A stretch of DNA of 64,000 nt from positions 222,842 through 286,841 of the forward strand of contig JAGCZH010000006.1 in the NCBI GenBank assembly GCA_017960475.1, read 5' to 3'. The DNA comes from Bacteroidales bacterium (GTDB lineage: Bacteria; Bacteroidota; Bacteroidia; Bacteroidales; P3). Both the position numbers and the translations under genes were made by a program. Under the pieces are notes generated by a model. That model had not been told where the DNA came from, did no database searches, and saw nothing but the letters and a program-made list of their open reading frames with translations. Positions 45,110 to 54,320 of this stretch are shown here, piece by piece; within the stretch, counting starts at the first letter, position 1; each line of letters begins with the position of its first letter.

Positions 45110-48100
45110 CTATTTAATGCGGGGGGCGATGAGGAGATTTGGAGAGGGACAAAGGGCGCGGAACTCAGGGGCGTAGAGGCTTTGGATGGTAGTAGGAGCC
45201 GAGACATAGGTACCGGCGTTGTTGACATACATATCGTACTCTACGACATATTTGCCCTTGTTGAGACGGTCGATATAGAGAGTCTGCGCAGCGTTGGTGA
45301 CAGCGTAGTAATAGCTGAGGCCGCCGTTAAAATGCCAGCCGCTGCGGGTGTCGATAGGTTCCATCGCGGCAGAACGCGGGTCTTTGAGTTCAAGATACTC
45401 AAGATTGCGGCTAGCGGTGATCTCGATACGGACACGCACTTTGTCGCCAACGGTGAGACCCTTGGTGTTGTTGATGCGAGAGAGAGAGCCTTTGTTGCTG
45501 ACAAGGAAGAGAGTCTTTTTCAAAGAGACGCCCATCTCGGAGGCAGGGATTTTTTCGACATTCTCGAAATACTGCCAATACATGGCGCCCCAGGCGATGC
45601 CGTTGTCGGCCTTGGTGACAGTGAGCTTGCCGTCGTCGGGGGTAATTTCAGAGCCTTGCAGCCACTGACTGACATGCAATTGATAGCGAGATGTGTCGGA
45701 AGAGAGAGTGTGGTTTCCGAAAGAGACGGACATTTGAGAAGGTTTAAGCCTAACCGGGGCGATAGTGTCACTGCCCCCGTCATGAATGAGAAGAGCCTGT
45801 ATGGCGCTGACGGTAGAGACATCGGTATTCCAGTTGGTGGTTTGCTTTTGTTTTAGGATCCATTGCTGCATACGGCAGACACTCTCATGGTCACCGAGCA
45901 CCTCGTGCATGACGCGGATCAACATAGCCTGAGTCTCGATGGGGCGTTCGCTCCATGAGCATCCGCTGATGTTGTCACGCCAATACATGCCCATCTCGTC
46001 GTTGTAAAGAGCTTTTTCCTTGATACGGACAGCCATCTCGCTGGCCAGTTTTTTGTCGCCATGACGATAAAAGACAACGGAAAGCATGGCCTGGGAGAAG
46101 AGAGAGCGATAAGACTCGTTGTATTTCTTGGCGTTGTTGTAGAAGAAGTCGTAAGCCTCCTTTTGGTTGCGACTCAACTTGTTGTCGGGGTAATAGCTGC
46201 GGAGGTAGAGGTAGTCGAGGTTGACCACATCGTAGCCGTGGTTTTTAATATATTTCTTATAGTATTTATAGGTCTCAGCGTCGACGAAATCCATAGCCTT
46301 GTTGAGAGCGCGACAAGTCTTGCTATCGAGTTTGACACCTTGATGTTGCAAAAGGCCGAAGATTTTAAGGATATACTGAGTGGTGTATAGGCTAGAGTAT
46401 GAGCCGCCTGGGATCCAGCACCAGCCGCCATCGGAGCGTTGGGAGGCAAGAAGTTTGTCGAGGTCGTTGGAGATATGTTTGTTGAGGTCGTCGTGGTTGA
46501 AGAAAAGAGCGATGTCGCGGTGCCGTTGCTCTTCAGCGACAGCGTCTTGTAGCCAAGGTGTCTCCTCTATTACAGTTTGTTTGATGTCGGCGTTAAGTCT
46601 CAATTGAGAGAGCATAGCGAGCGAGTCGTTTTTCTCCCATTCTTTGAACATGACTTCAATCTGCGGGTTGTTGTTGACTATAGCGAAAGAGAGACTGTTG
46701 GTGTAGATAGCGTTGGCGAGGTAGATGTTGGAGGGATTGTTGAGACGTTGGAGGTATGGTAGCGACTGGATAGCCATCCAGACGGGGTTGGGGGTGATAT
46801 CGACGGTGAGAGAGTGGTTGACGAGAGAGAAGTCAGGGTCGTCTGCATTGAGTTGAGAGAGGTGTTTCAGCTCATAATCCTTCTTCCCTGCCCCATTGAT
46901 ATAGAATGCCATGCTTTCTGTTACCAGCTGACGTGAGGGTAGCAGAGGGATAGGTGCCTGTTCGCCGTCGGAGACTCCCTGTCCGCGAGCAATGACAAGG
47001 TAGTTGGCGACAAATACTGGAGCGCGAGGGACAGCGAGACGGAAAAAGACCTCGCCGCTGGCACCAGGAGAGAGAGAGATTTTTTTCACCGAGTCGCCGA
47101 CAATCATGGGCAGAAGAGCGCCGTCGGCGCCATTGGTCATACGGAGAGAGACATCGACATTCTGCTCCTTGTCGTCCATGTTGGAGACCTTGACCGAGAA
47201 GAGACATGTGTCGCCGTGGCGTAGGAATCGAGGCACATTGGGAACGGCCATAAGTTTTTTCTGAGTCACTGTAGACCTATTGATGCTGCCTATTTTGAGG
47301 TCCTTTGTCCAAGCGATGCCTTTGACGTTCCATTTAGATAGCAGGTCTGGTGCAGTGAAGGAGAAAGTGACAGTGCCATCGGAAGAGGTGCGCAAAGCCG
47401 GTTGGAAAAATGCCAGGGTGCTCATGTTCTGGCGGATGTAGAGCTCATCCTTGTCGGAGGTCTCGTCAGAGTCGTTGTCCTCATCAGAATCACTAACAAC
47501 ACTCAAAAACACCTCTTCCTCCATTTCCTCAACTTCGCCTTCTTGCGGCTCATAATTAACCTCGTCGGATATCTCAAGCACAAAGCCTTTCAAGTCTTCT
47601 CCACGCGCACTTGCGTCACGATTGCGAGATTTGCGATAAGATGATTCTTTGAGGCTTTTATAAAGTATCCTATCGTAGTCGTGACGATGATAAGAGAGTT
47701 GATTGTTGAGTGCGAAGATATTGAAATTGTATTGATAGTCAGAATAGTGTCGAGGAGTTTGAAAAAGGAGGTAAAGGGAACTGGTGTGCAAAGAGTTGGA
47801 GAAAGAGAAGAGGCTGGAGCCAAAGTCTTGTCCCCAAAGGTTGAGAGAGTAGTAGAGGCCGCCGTAGTTGTCGAGTGCGGCATCGTACATAGTCAAGAGC
47901 AGGTTGGCTGGAGGTGTGAGACCGGTCTTGGTCTCCTTGACCACGAGAGACCATGTCTCGTTGGAGCCTGGCTGCAGTTTGTCGCGGAAAGAGGAGAAGG
48001 AGACGTCGAGTTTTTTATGAGAGTACGGGACGACTATGTCAAAAGCGCCGCTTTCGAAATGATTCTCCTTGATAGCCGCGAGCTCGACAATAAAGCCGCC

Positions 48101-51100
48101 GAGTAGGGTGTCGCTGACAGGGATGAAGATGTCAATAAAGCCGTTGGAGAGGTTGTATTTGTTGTAGCGGTAGTATTTATCATCCTTGTGAATCAAGACG
48201 AATAATGATACGTCGTTGAAGCGAGAGCCCACACGGAGATGGAGCTTCTCCCCCACCTCACATTGCGAGGAGTCGAGAAGGGCGACGAAGAGGTCGTTGA
48301 GGACAGGAGCCGGGGCGTTTTTGGGCTGATTGACGAAATAGGTAGTCGACGAGACGGTGTCGCCGTTGTCGACAGTAGAGGCCGTGAGGCGGTAAACACC
48401 CGCTGGGAGAGAGTCCTTTTTAAACAGGAAAGGATTGTTGGGAGAGGAGGAGGCGTGGATGATGGGGTATTGCTTGGCCAGGGGCCAGTTCTTATAATCA
48501 ATCGTAGCGGTATCGTAGTTGAATAGCGGGAACATTTGTCGCATTTGCGTCTTAGAGTAAGGTATTTCCAGAGAGGCGATTGGGAAATCGTTGTCGACGA
48601 GGAGCGGATTGTCGGAGGCTTTGAGTCGTTGGAGCGAGATGTCGAAGGAGCCGGAGATAAAATCGCCCGCTATGTTTTTGACGCCAATCGGAGTGATGTC
48701 GCTGGAGAAGTCGCCGAAATGGACATAACGGCTTTGCATACCTACGAAGAGAGCGGTGGAAGCCTCGTGAGTCTCGCCGTTGAGGTCGGTCACTTTAACG
48801 TTGACCTTGTATCTGAAAGAAGGTTTAAGAGATAGGTCGACGTTGGAGTCGGGTGTAGGAATGAACGAGATCGAGAAGAAACCGTTGATGTCGGTGACGG
48901 TCTCCCCTTCCGCTACGACAGTAGGCTCGGATTGTTTGAAGTTCCACCAGCCCCAGCGCCAATAAGGAATTTCGACCGAGCGTGTGACGGTATAGGAGAC
49001 CTTGGCGCCACTGATGGGAACTGCGGAATAGGAAGCCGCGACGCCCTCGACAGTAGCGGTTTTTAAGAATGTGCGTTCCTGAGCGGGGTTGGACAGAGTG
49101 ACTGTGAACTTAGGTTGTTTGTAGGCTTCCACAGTGAAATAGGCATAGTCGCGAGAATCGTTGGGTTTAGAGTATTTGACGCACCATTTGCCTGGCATTG
49201 CGTCGGGTGGCAGTGCGAAGGAGCCGTAGAGGGAACCGAACTGGTCGGTGGAGAGGGAGAGAGAGTCGATGGTTTTATAATTGATGTCCAGGAGCAGGCA
49301 GAGGTATTTCTGGTTGTCGAGGACTGAAGCTTTTTTCTCGTGGTCATAGAGATAGTCGAGGAGCGAGAAGAAGACGGTGTCGCCAGGTTTGTATACAGGG
49401 CGGTCGAAGAAAACCTTTTGGTGATTGATTTCGCCATCATAGCTGCTGGACTCGTCGTAGAGGTAGGCTATGGTTCTCATGCCATTGTAGTCGATGGCAA
49501 AGCGGCTCTGATAATGGTTTTTGACAATATGTGCTGATTTGTCGAAATTGAAATGGCCGAGATTGTCGGTGCGTGCCGTGGCTACAGTGACATAATCGCC
49601 CTTGTAAGTTTTTTTAGACTGGAGCAGGACCTCGTGATTTGCGATAGGTTTGCCCGAGATGCGGTTGAGGAGAAGTCCGCCGTAATCGGTGGTGAGGAAG
49701 AATACGGCGTCCTTGACGGAGAAGGAGGAGGTGACGACGAGAGAGTCGAAGGCGCTGTTGGATGAGGCGACAAGGATATAATCACCCTGAGGCAGAGGCG
49801 GTATGGCGAAAAAGACCTTGCGAGGGGCATAATCCCTTTTGTCGGCCAGATACATATTCCACTGTTCGACAACCTTTTGTTTAAGGAGGAAAGCTATCCA
49901 CTCTTTTTGGGTATATTTATTCTTTTTCTCGACGGAGTTAACAATACGGAAAAAAACGGAGTCCAAATTGGTTTCCTCGAGGTAAGCCGCAGAGTAGCGT
50001 TGGGAGGTGGAGTTGTATTTGATTTTGACGTTGAGTCGAGGTTGTTGGATGCGTTGTTTGAGGTTGAGGCACTCGATGGCTCCAGGGCTTTTGGGGTGCA
50101 GCGCAACAGCAGTGTCGGCGATAGCGACAGCCGCGACAAGGCTGTCGCTACCGAAAAGGCTGTAATAGCCATCCATGAGTCGGGAATACAAATCAGTAAT
50201 CATCATGTCATTGCCTTTACGGAAGTGAGAAATAACCGATGGCAGTTGCGCGATGACGTCTTTGTAGCCGTTGTCGAAGAGCAGCATGGAGTTGAGGAGG
50301 TCCAGACGGTCGAGATAGAGTTTGATCATGACCCTGTCGGAGCTATGGAGATCCATGTGGAGGCGCTCACGCTGCTGGAGGAGAGAGAATAGGAAGGCGG
50401 ACATTGAGCGCAAGGAGTCGTCGACTTTGACGGAGATGTTGACGAAGTTTTTGTCGAAGGAGAAGGCGTTGTTGTAGTTGGAGAGGTCGGTGGCTTTAAG
50501 TTTTGGGAAATCAAACACATTGCTAAAAGAGACAGCCCTGGAGGCCATGATATCGAAAAGCGTTGGAGTGAGGTCGCCGTCGTTGCCAGAGACAGTGTTT
50601 TTGACGAGAGGGATAAGAGAAGGAGCCTTGGTGGCTTTGAGTTTGGCGATGTCGGTGAAAGCCAGACGGAGTTCCTTTTCGACCTCGGATCTAAAGCGGC
50701 TCTCGTTCCAGAAAATGACGTCGATGGTGTCGTTCTCGATAGGACTGATATCGAGGATTCTGTATCTGTTGTAGTTATAGTATTCGCAGTAGAAAGAGGC
50801 CATTAGAAGATGTGCGATAGCCTTGTCCTCGGGGTTGAGTCGAGGAGTGACGAAACGGAGGCGAGCCAAGGAAGAGTCGTATGAGTCCTCTTTGAAATTG
50901 GAGCCAATCTCAGCGAGATAGTTGACGCCGACAAGAGATTGGTGAGAGTTTTTTGATTTCAAGGCCTGTTGGTAAAGGTTGTAAGCCTTGTCGTAGGCCT
51001 TGGAGTAATGCTGTTTTTTGACAAGACTGTCGACGTTGTGCCAAGCAGAGTTGTAGTCAAAGTTTTGAGCATTAAGGGATAGCGCAAAAAAGGCGAAGCT

Positions 51101-51133
51101 CAAAAAAACAAGGAAAGACTTTATATTTTTCAT
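45110..51133 (-). CDS. Giant alpha-2-macroglobulin-family protein without a visible thioester
   Basis: 2007 residues with a signal peptide ending SLNAQ. Macroglobulin-like (MG) domains include the segment at about 575-670 with RPVYKPGDTVFF. The A2M core appears at about 1237-1315 (LAFFQPALRTSSDGTVTFSF, LSKWNVKGIAWTKDLK). Before it is a very acidic linker at about 1185-1235 (EGEVEEMEEEVFLS, SDSDEDNDSDE). The helical thioester-domain scaffold is recognisable (GGWCWIPGG near 1570), but at about 1458-1480, where relatives carry a CxEQ thioester, the sequence is LPYLQRLNNPSNIYLANAIY. Bacterial relatives trap proteases in the periplasm; a thioester-less one would do so only sterically, or act structurally. 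No penicillin-binding protein 1C gene is adjacent. Confidence 0.82.
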   Translation of the reverse strand: MKNIKSFLVFLSFAFFALSLNAQNFDYNSAWHNVDSLVKKQHYSKAYDKAYNLYQQALKSKNSHQSLVGVNYLAEIGSNFKEDSYDSSLARLRFVTPRLNPEDKAIAHLLMASFYCEYYNYNRYRILDISPIENDTIDVIFWNESRFRSEVEKELRLAFTDIAKLKATKAPSLIPLVKNTVSGNDGDLTPTLFDIMASRAVSFSNVFDFPKLKATDLSNYNNAFSFDKNFVNISVKVDDSLRSMSAFLFSLLQQRERLHMDLHSSDRVMIKLYLDRLDLLNSMLLFDNGYKDVIAQLPSVISHFRKGNDMMITDLYSRLMDGYYSLFGSDSLVAAVAIADTAVALHPKSPGAIECLNLKQRIQQPRLNVKIKYNSTSQRYSAAYLEETNLDSVFFRIVNSVEKKNKYTQKEWIAFLLKQKVVEQWNMYLADKRDYAPRKVFFAIPPLPQGDYILVASSNSAFDSLVVTSSFSVKDAVFFLTTDYGGLLLNRISGKPIANHEVLLQSKKTYKGDYVTVATARTDNLGHFNFDKSAHIVKNHYQSRFAIDYNGMRTIAYLYDESSSYDGEINHQKVFFDRPVYKPGDTVFFSLLDYLYDHEKKASVLDNQKYLCLLLDINYKTIDSLSLSTDQFGSLYGSFALPPDAMPGKWCVKYSKPNDSRDYAYFTVEAYKQPKFTVTLSNPAQERTFLKTATVEGVAASYSAVPISGAKVSYTVTRSVEIPYWRWGWWNFKQSEPTVVAEGETVTDINGFFSISFIPTPDSNVDLSLKPSFRYKVNVKVTDLNGETHEASTALFVGMQSRYVHFGDFSSDITPIGVKNIAGDFISGSFDISLQRLKASDNPLLVDNDFPIASLEIPYSKTQMRQMFPLFNYDTATIDYKNWPLAKQYPIIHASSSPNNPFLFKKDSLPAGVYRLTASTVDNGDTVSSTTYFVNQPKNAPAPVLNDLFVALLDSSQCEVGEKLHLRVGSRFNDVSLFVLIHKDDKYYRYNKYNLSNGFIDIFIPVSDTLLGGFIVELAAIKENHFESGAFDIVVPYSHKKLDVSFSSFRDKLQPGSNETWSLVVKETKTGLTPPANLLLTMYDAALDNYGGLYYSLNLWGQDFGSSLFSFSNSLHTSSLYLLFQTPRHYSDYQYNFNIFALNNQLSYHRHDYDRILYKSLKESSYRKSRNRDASARGEDLKGFVLEISDEVNYEPQEGEVEEMEEEVFLSVVSDSDEDNDSDETSDKDELYIRQNMSTLAFFQPALRTSSDGTVTFSFTAPDLLSKWNVKGIAWTKDLKIGSINRSTVTQKKLMAVPNVPRFLRHGDTCLFSVKVSNMDDKEQNVDVSLRMTNGADGALLPMIVGDSVKKISLSPGASGEVFFRLAVPRAPVFVANYLVIARGQGVSDGEQAPIPLLPSRQLVTESMAFYINGAGKKDYELKHLSQLNADDPDFSLVNHSLTVDITPNPVWMAIQSLPYLQRLNNPSNIYLANAIYTNSLSFAIVNNNPQIEVMFKEWEKNDSLAMLSQLRLNADIKQTVIEETPWLQDAVAEEQRHRDIALFFNHDDLNKHISNDLDKLLASQRSDGGWCWIPGGSYSSLYTTQYILKIFGLLQHQGVKLDSKTCRALNKAMDFVDAETYKYYKKYIKNHGYDVVNLDYLYLRSYYPDNKLSRNQKEAYDFFYNNAKKYNESYRSLFSQAMLSVVFYRHGDKKLASEMAVRIKEKALYNDEMGMYWRDNISGCSWSERPIETQAMLIRVMHEVLGDHESVCRMQQWILKQKQTTNWNTDVSTVSAIQALLIHDGGSDTIAPVRLKPSQMSVSFGNHTLSSDTSRYQLHVSQWLQGSEITPDDGKLTVTKADNGIAWGAMYWQYFENVEKIPASEMGVSLKKTLFLVSNKGSLSRINNTKGLTVGDKVRVRIEITASRNLEYLELKDPRSAAMEPIDTRSGWHFNGGLSYYYAVTNAAQTLYIDRLNKGKYVVEYDMYVNNAGTYVSAPTTIQSLYAPEFRALCPSPNLLIAPRIK

Positions 51134-51338
51134 AGACGAGACTTTTTAAGGTTAACGGCGAAAAAGGGGTATTATTATTATTTCGGAATATGAAATCTCG
51201 CATTGGCTTCGCTCGAAAAAAAATCACCTTATTGTTACCCAAGTCTTCGTCTACGGAAACACTGTACGAAAACTATAACTGCGCTTTGTACTAAAACAAG
51301 AACAAAATACCCACATCATACATCACACACCACTCATT

Positions 51339-52853
51339 TCATTGCCTCTCCCCTATCTTCACAACTCGTCTCGTCGTCACGCCCTCAGTGGTCCTTATGC
51401 GCAGCAGGTACACCCCCTCTGGCAACCCTGCTGTCGTCAACGTGGCTCGTGTCGCGTTGCATTCCCTCCTCATCACCATCCTGCCCTTCATGTCGCTAAG
51501 CTCCAGCATCTCCATATCGCTCTTCGACTCCACCTCCAGCCTGTCTCCGAAGGGATTGGGCCGGACCACGACACCTCCCCTATCCATCACAGGCTCTATA
51601 CCCACCTCGGTGGTGTCGGCGACTGTGTCCTCCACAAAGACGGCAACAAACACCGTGTCGCTCACCAGCGTGAACGTGCGGGGATTGCTGCTGTCGCCGT
51701 CTCCCCACGCGACAAAACGATGGTTCCCGCCGCGAGGATTCGCCTGTATCGTGACATCTACGTCCGGGTCATACCTCCCTCCACCATTGACATAGCCCCA
51801 GTTAATGTTGTTGGGGCGTGCGACAACGGTATAGTACGGCCGGTGGAAATGCACCGTGTCGCTCCAGCGGCTCCATACCGTGTCACCATCGGGGTAGCAC
51901 CTCATTGCACGCACTCGACAGGCATACTCCGCATCCGGCATCATGGAGTTGAATTGGCACACGGTATCCGTTGTGCCGATGACGGCGTATTCGCTGTACG
52001 GCTCCGCCGCCAGCCCGTACGCCAGCTCGTATCCGCAGTGCATCGTGTCGCCGCTCCAGCTGAAGAAGGCGTCCCTGTGGTAGGCTCTCACCGTAAGGTC
52101 GTACACCGACGGACATATCCTTGGCAGACACGGCCTGTCAGGATCAGGCAGATACATGCTGTCTAAAATGGGGAAAACACAAAAATATGAACGAGTATCT
52201 TTCCAGAATCGACATCGAGTATATTCGGGTTCCCCGAAGGGTGGATCAGCTTCAGGATTGAAGTCTACAATTTTTTCAATTTCCGCACAGAATATAGTAT
52301 CATGACAAATAGGGCGGGAAAAAACCCAACCTGTTACAGGATATTCAGGTATGCCTTCCCACATCAAAAAATAACGTGAACTGTCTGTGATATATGGACG
52401 TCTGAACCGTTCCTCATAAAGGGCCCATACCGTGTCAATCATACCCGAGGGTATCAGTCTTGTTGGCGGACATCCGCAGTAGATAACCACCTCGTCAACC
52501 TTTTCAAAATAGTAAGATGGCGGCATATTCAAATACAGTCCCTGTCGAATATGGTAATCACTGTCCGCGCTATCCAACAAGGATGGCGGCCCTATGTATT
52601 TCATCAGCGTTAATGTTGTTCCAACGCCCGGGCATTGAGCCAAACAGGTGGAAAGCCCATATATACGCATGCCTGGAGTCGTCGGTATTTCATACAAGAA
52701 GCATCTATTAGTATGCCCAGTCATACTGCCACCAAAACAAAAGGCGCAATTGGGTGGAAAGAGATACCCTGTGTCACTCGTAGTTATCGTATCTTGTGAC
52801 GTTGCTGTATAGAACCACAATGAGACAACCACTAGAACAATTACCTTTTTCAT
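51339..52853 (-). CDS. Type IX secretion substrate with fibronectin-like and InlB-repeat-like regions
   Basis: 504 residues. A signal peptide covers about residues 1-19 (ending ATSQ). The middle has a Cys-rich part (FPPNCAFCFGG, IYCGCPPTR), a fibronectin-III-like region (YACRVRAMRCYPDGDTVWSR) and, at about 340-410, a divergent InlB-repeat-like module (NNINWGYVNGGGRYDPD, HRFVAWGDGDSSNPRTFTL). The C-terminal 75 residues form a type A sorting domain: VRPNPFGDRLEVES, MLELSDMKGRMVMR, LPEGVYLLRIRTTEGV. It should be exported by the type IX system and attached at the surface. GC content drops in the N-terminal third (about 52160-52850), suggesting modular assembly. Ligand unknown. Confidence 0.8.
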   Translation of the reverse strand: MKKVIVLVVVSLWFYTATSQDTITTSDTGYLFPPNCAFCFGGSMTGHTNRCFLYEIPTTPGMRIYGLSTCLAQCPGVGTTLTLMKYIGPPSLLDSADSDYHIRQGLYLNMPPSYYFEKVDEVVIYCGCPPTRLIPSGMIDTVWALYEERFRRPYITDSSRYFLMWEGIPEYPVTGWVFSRPICHDTIFCAEIEKIVDFNPEADPPFGEPEYTRCRFWKDTRSYFCVFPILDSMYLPDPDRPCLPRICPSVYDLTVRAYHRDAFFSWSGDTMHCGYELAYGLAAEPYSEYAVIGTTDTVCQFNSMMPDAEYACRVRAMRCYPDGDTVWSRWSDTVHFHRPYYTVVARPNNINWGYVNGGGRYDPDVDVTIQANPRGGNHRFVAWGDGDSSNPRTFTLVSDTVFVAVFVEDTVADTTEVGIEPVMDRGGVVVRPNPFGDRLEVESKSDMEMLELSDMKGRMVMRRECNATRATLTTAGLPEGVYLLRIRTTEGVTTRRVVKIGERQ

Positions 52854-52939
52854 AGTAAATATTATTATTATTTTATGGTTGATTTCTATCGATAATATTG
52901 AGCACGATGACCTTTGTTTTCAGCCATAATAACAATGGC

Positions 52940-53095
52940 TTATCTTATACTGTTTGTACATGGGTAAACCGAAGAGTAGGTGCTAGGCGCCTGCAAAATG
53001 GAGTTGAGATTAAGCACCCGTCCTATATGAGCATTTGCACTGAGACTAATCAACGACAACAACATCAAATTAATGATTTTCAGATACTTTTTCAT
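52940..53095 (-). CDS. Small secreted peptide of 51 residues
   Basis: The frame starts at ATG 53095 and stops at TAA 52942-52940. It encodes a clean signal peptide (MKKYLKIINLMLLSLI, then SLSANA as cleavage site) and a mature part of about 28 residues containing GRVLNLNSILQ and VYPC with a single Cys. A textbook promoter lies 25 bases upstream. I recognise no family. It could be a short exported peptide or the surviving N-terminus of a decayed gene, since the T9SS-type gene begins about 86 bases downstream. The signal peptide plus promoter argue for an expressed product. Confidence 0.5.
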   Translation of the reverse strand: MKKYLKIINLMLLSLISLSANAHIGRVLNLNSILQAPSTYSSVYPCTNSIR

Positions 53096-53119
53096 AATGG
53101 TTAATGTTTATATTTTATG

Positions 53120-53150
53120 CAAATATAAGAAATAATTACTTACAGACAAA
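53120..53150 (-). promoter_or_regulatory. Strong promoter for the 51-residue peptide (and perhaps the downstream T9SS gene)
   Basis: Minus strand: -33 TTTG at 53150-53147 and -7 TATATTTG at 53127-53120, with 23 bases between element starts, identical in spacing to the mce promoter. Confidence 0.7.
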
Positions 53151-53199
53151 AACATCAGAATGTTTTTTTTGTCATCCAATGGCTTGCTGACGCTCGCAT

Positions 53200-53280
53200 T
53201 AAAACAAAACCCTTAAAAATAAAAACTTAAAACTCTTAACCCACTAACCTTCAAACGTTAAACATAAAACTTTAAACATT
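53200..53280. repeat. Intergenic repeat block (CTTTAAAC orientation)
   Basis: Contains AACTTAAAACTCTTAAC, CTTCAAACGTTAAAC and AAAACTTTAAAC words, reverse complements of the GTTTAAAG family. It sits between the peptide promoter and the tRNA gene; nothing else is recognisable from 53151 to 53349. Confidence 0.6.
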
Positions 53281-53349
53281 ATTAATACAAATCTCGCTCG
53301 AATGAACGATTGGGACAAGCATTTGTTCAATTATTGATATTGGAAAATA

Positions 53350-53383
53350 AAAAAAGAGGAAAAATGACTTTCCTCTTTTTTCA
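53350..53383 (-). terminator. Terminator of tRNA-Arg
   Basis: AAAAAGAGGAAA pairs with TTTCCTCTTTTT around a short loop immediately after the tRNA 3' end, followed on the minus strand by a T-run. Confidence 0.85.
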
Positions 53384-53384
53384 G

Positions 53385-53458
53385 TGACTCCTGCAGGATT
53401 CAAACCTGCAACCTTCTGATCCGTAGTCAGATGCTCTATTCAGTTGAGCTAAGGAGCC
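53385..53458 (-). tRNA. tRNA-Arg (anticodon ACG)
   Basis: 74 bases fold into a complete cloverleaf: acceptor GGCTCCT/AGGAGTC (one G-T pair), D stem GCTC/GAGC, anticodon stem TCTGA/TCAGA with loop CTACGGA (anticodon ACG, reading CGN after A-to-I editing), variable AGGTT, T stem GCAGG/CCTGC with TTTGAAT. The discriminator base is A and CCA is not encoded. Confidence 0.97.
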
Positions 53459-53583
53459 ATGTTGTATTTCTCTCGAAATCGGGTGCAAAAGTACACACTT
53501 TTCGAATACTGACCAAATTTTTTTTCTTTATTTATGAAAAATTCAAGATAGCAAACTGATTTACAGAAGTAAAATCAATAAAA

Positions 53584-54117
53584 TTATTTACTCTTAGGCC
53601 CTTTATAGTGATACACTTCACGGTATAAAATGTCACGCATTTCATCAAATTCACCGTCATCCAACTCATACTTCGACATGACTATCATCTGCAGAGTCAA
53701 CACTTGCTTGCCATAATAGGAGGGCTGCCAATACTCCTGTGGGTTTCTAGTGAAGCCTAAATCGGTGTAGAACTCGAGCCGGTGGTCAGCTTGCTCGGTG
53801 GATGGCATCTCGGTCTCTAAAACCACCTGGTCGGGATGTTGCGACATGAAGCTCAACATAGTGGCTTTGCCCATGCCTTGGTTGCGGAACTCTTTGTCGA
53901 TAGCAAAATGCTCTATATATGTGAACTCCTCGAAGACCCAATAGGTGAGTATTCCTAGCGGCTCGTCATCAAGTGTGGCGACAAGGAAATGAAACCTTTC
54001 GTCTCGGTCTTCGAGGGTACTAAACGGAGGACGCTCTTCGTCGGGGAAGGCCGACTCGAAGAGCTCTTTGGCAAAATGGTTGTGTCTGCTCTCAGACAAT
54101 GGTTCGAAATCTATCAT
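53584..54117 (-). CDS. GNAT-family N-acetyltransferase
   Basis: 177 residues. The acetyl-CoA binding signature is FAIDKEFRNQGMGKATMLSF (R/Q-x-x-G-x-G/A pattern at about residues 75-95), preceded by strand YWVFEEFTYIEH and followed by VVLETEMPS and FYTDLGFTRNPQEYW, all typical of the GNAT fold. The transferred acetyl acceptor cannot be predicted. It is encoded alone; the upstream gap (54118-54320) is mostly GTTTAAA repeats and the downstream neighbour is the tRNA. Confidence 0.88.
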   Translation of the reverse strand: MIDFEPLSESRHNHFAKELFESAFPDEERPPFSTLEDRDERFHFLVATLDDEPLGILTYWVFEEFTYIEHFAIDKEFRNQGMGKATMLSFMSQHPDQVVLETEMPSTEQADHRLEFYTDLGFTRNPQEYWQPSYYGKQVLTLQMIVMSKYELDDGEFDEMRDILYREVYHYKGPKSK

Positions 54118-54320
54118 ATAAATGAGGGAGTAAGAGTTTAAAGGTTATAAAGGTTTAAAAGTTTAAAAGTTAAAAATTTAAAAGTTTAAAGGGTTAAAAG
54201 TTTAAAAGTTTAAAGGTTTAAAAGGGTACAAGCTCCAGTGGAGCGCGTAGAGCTGATTTGTGCGTGGCGAAATTAAGTTTGAAAGGTTATTGTTTTCCGT
54301 TTAAAAAATATGTGGTTTGA
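54118..54320. repeat. GTTTAAA-rich intergenic region
   Basis: About 100 bases (54130-54225) are almost uninterrupted copies of AGTTTAAAAGTTTAAAGG words. The rest (54226-54320) shows a GC-richer patch, then another CCGTTTAAAA word. No gene is visible. Confidence 0.75.

Noticed and set aside
52898..53104. A 68-codon plus-strand frame overlapping the small peptide gene
   Set aside because: It lacks a signal or promoter in its direction, while the minus-strand frame has both.
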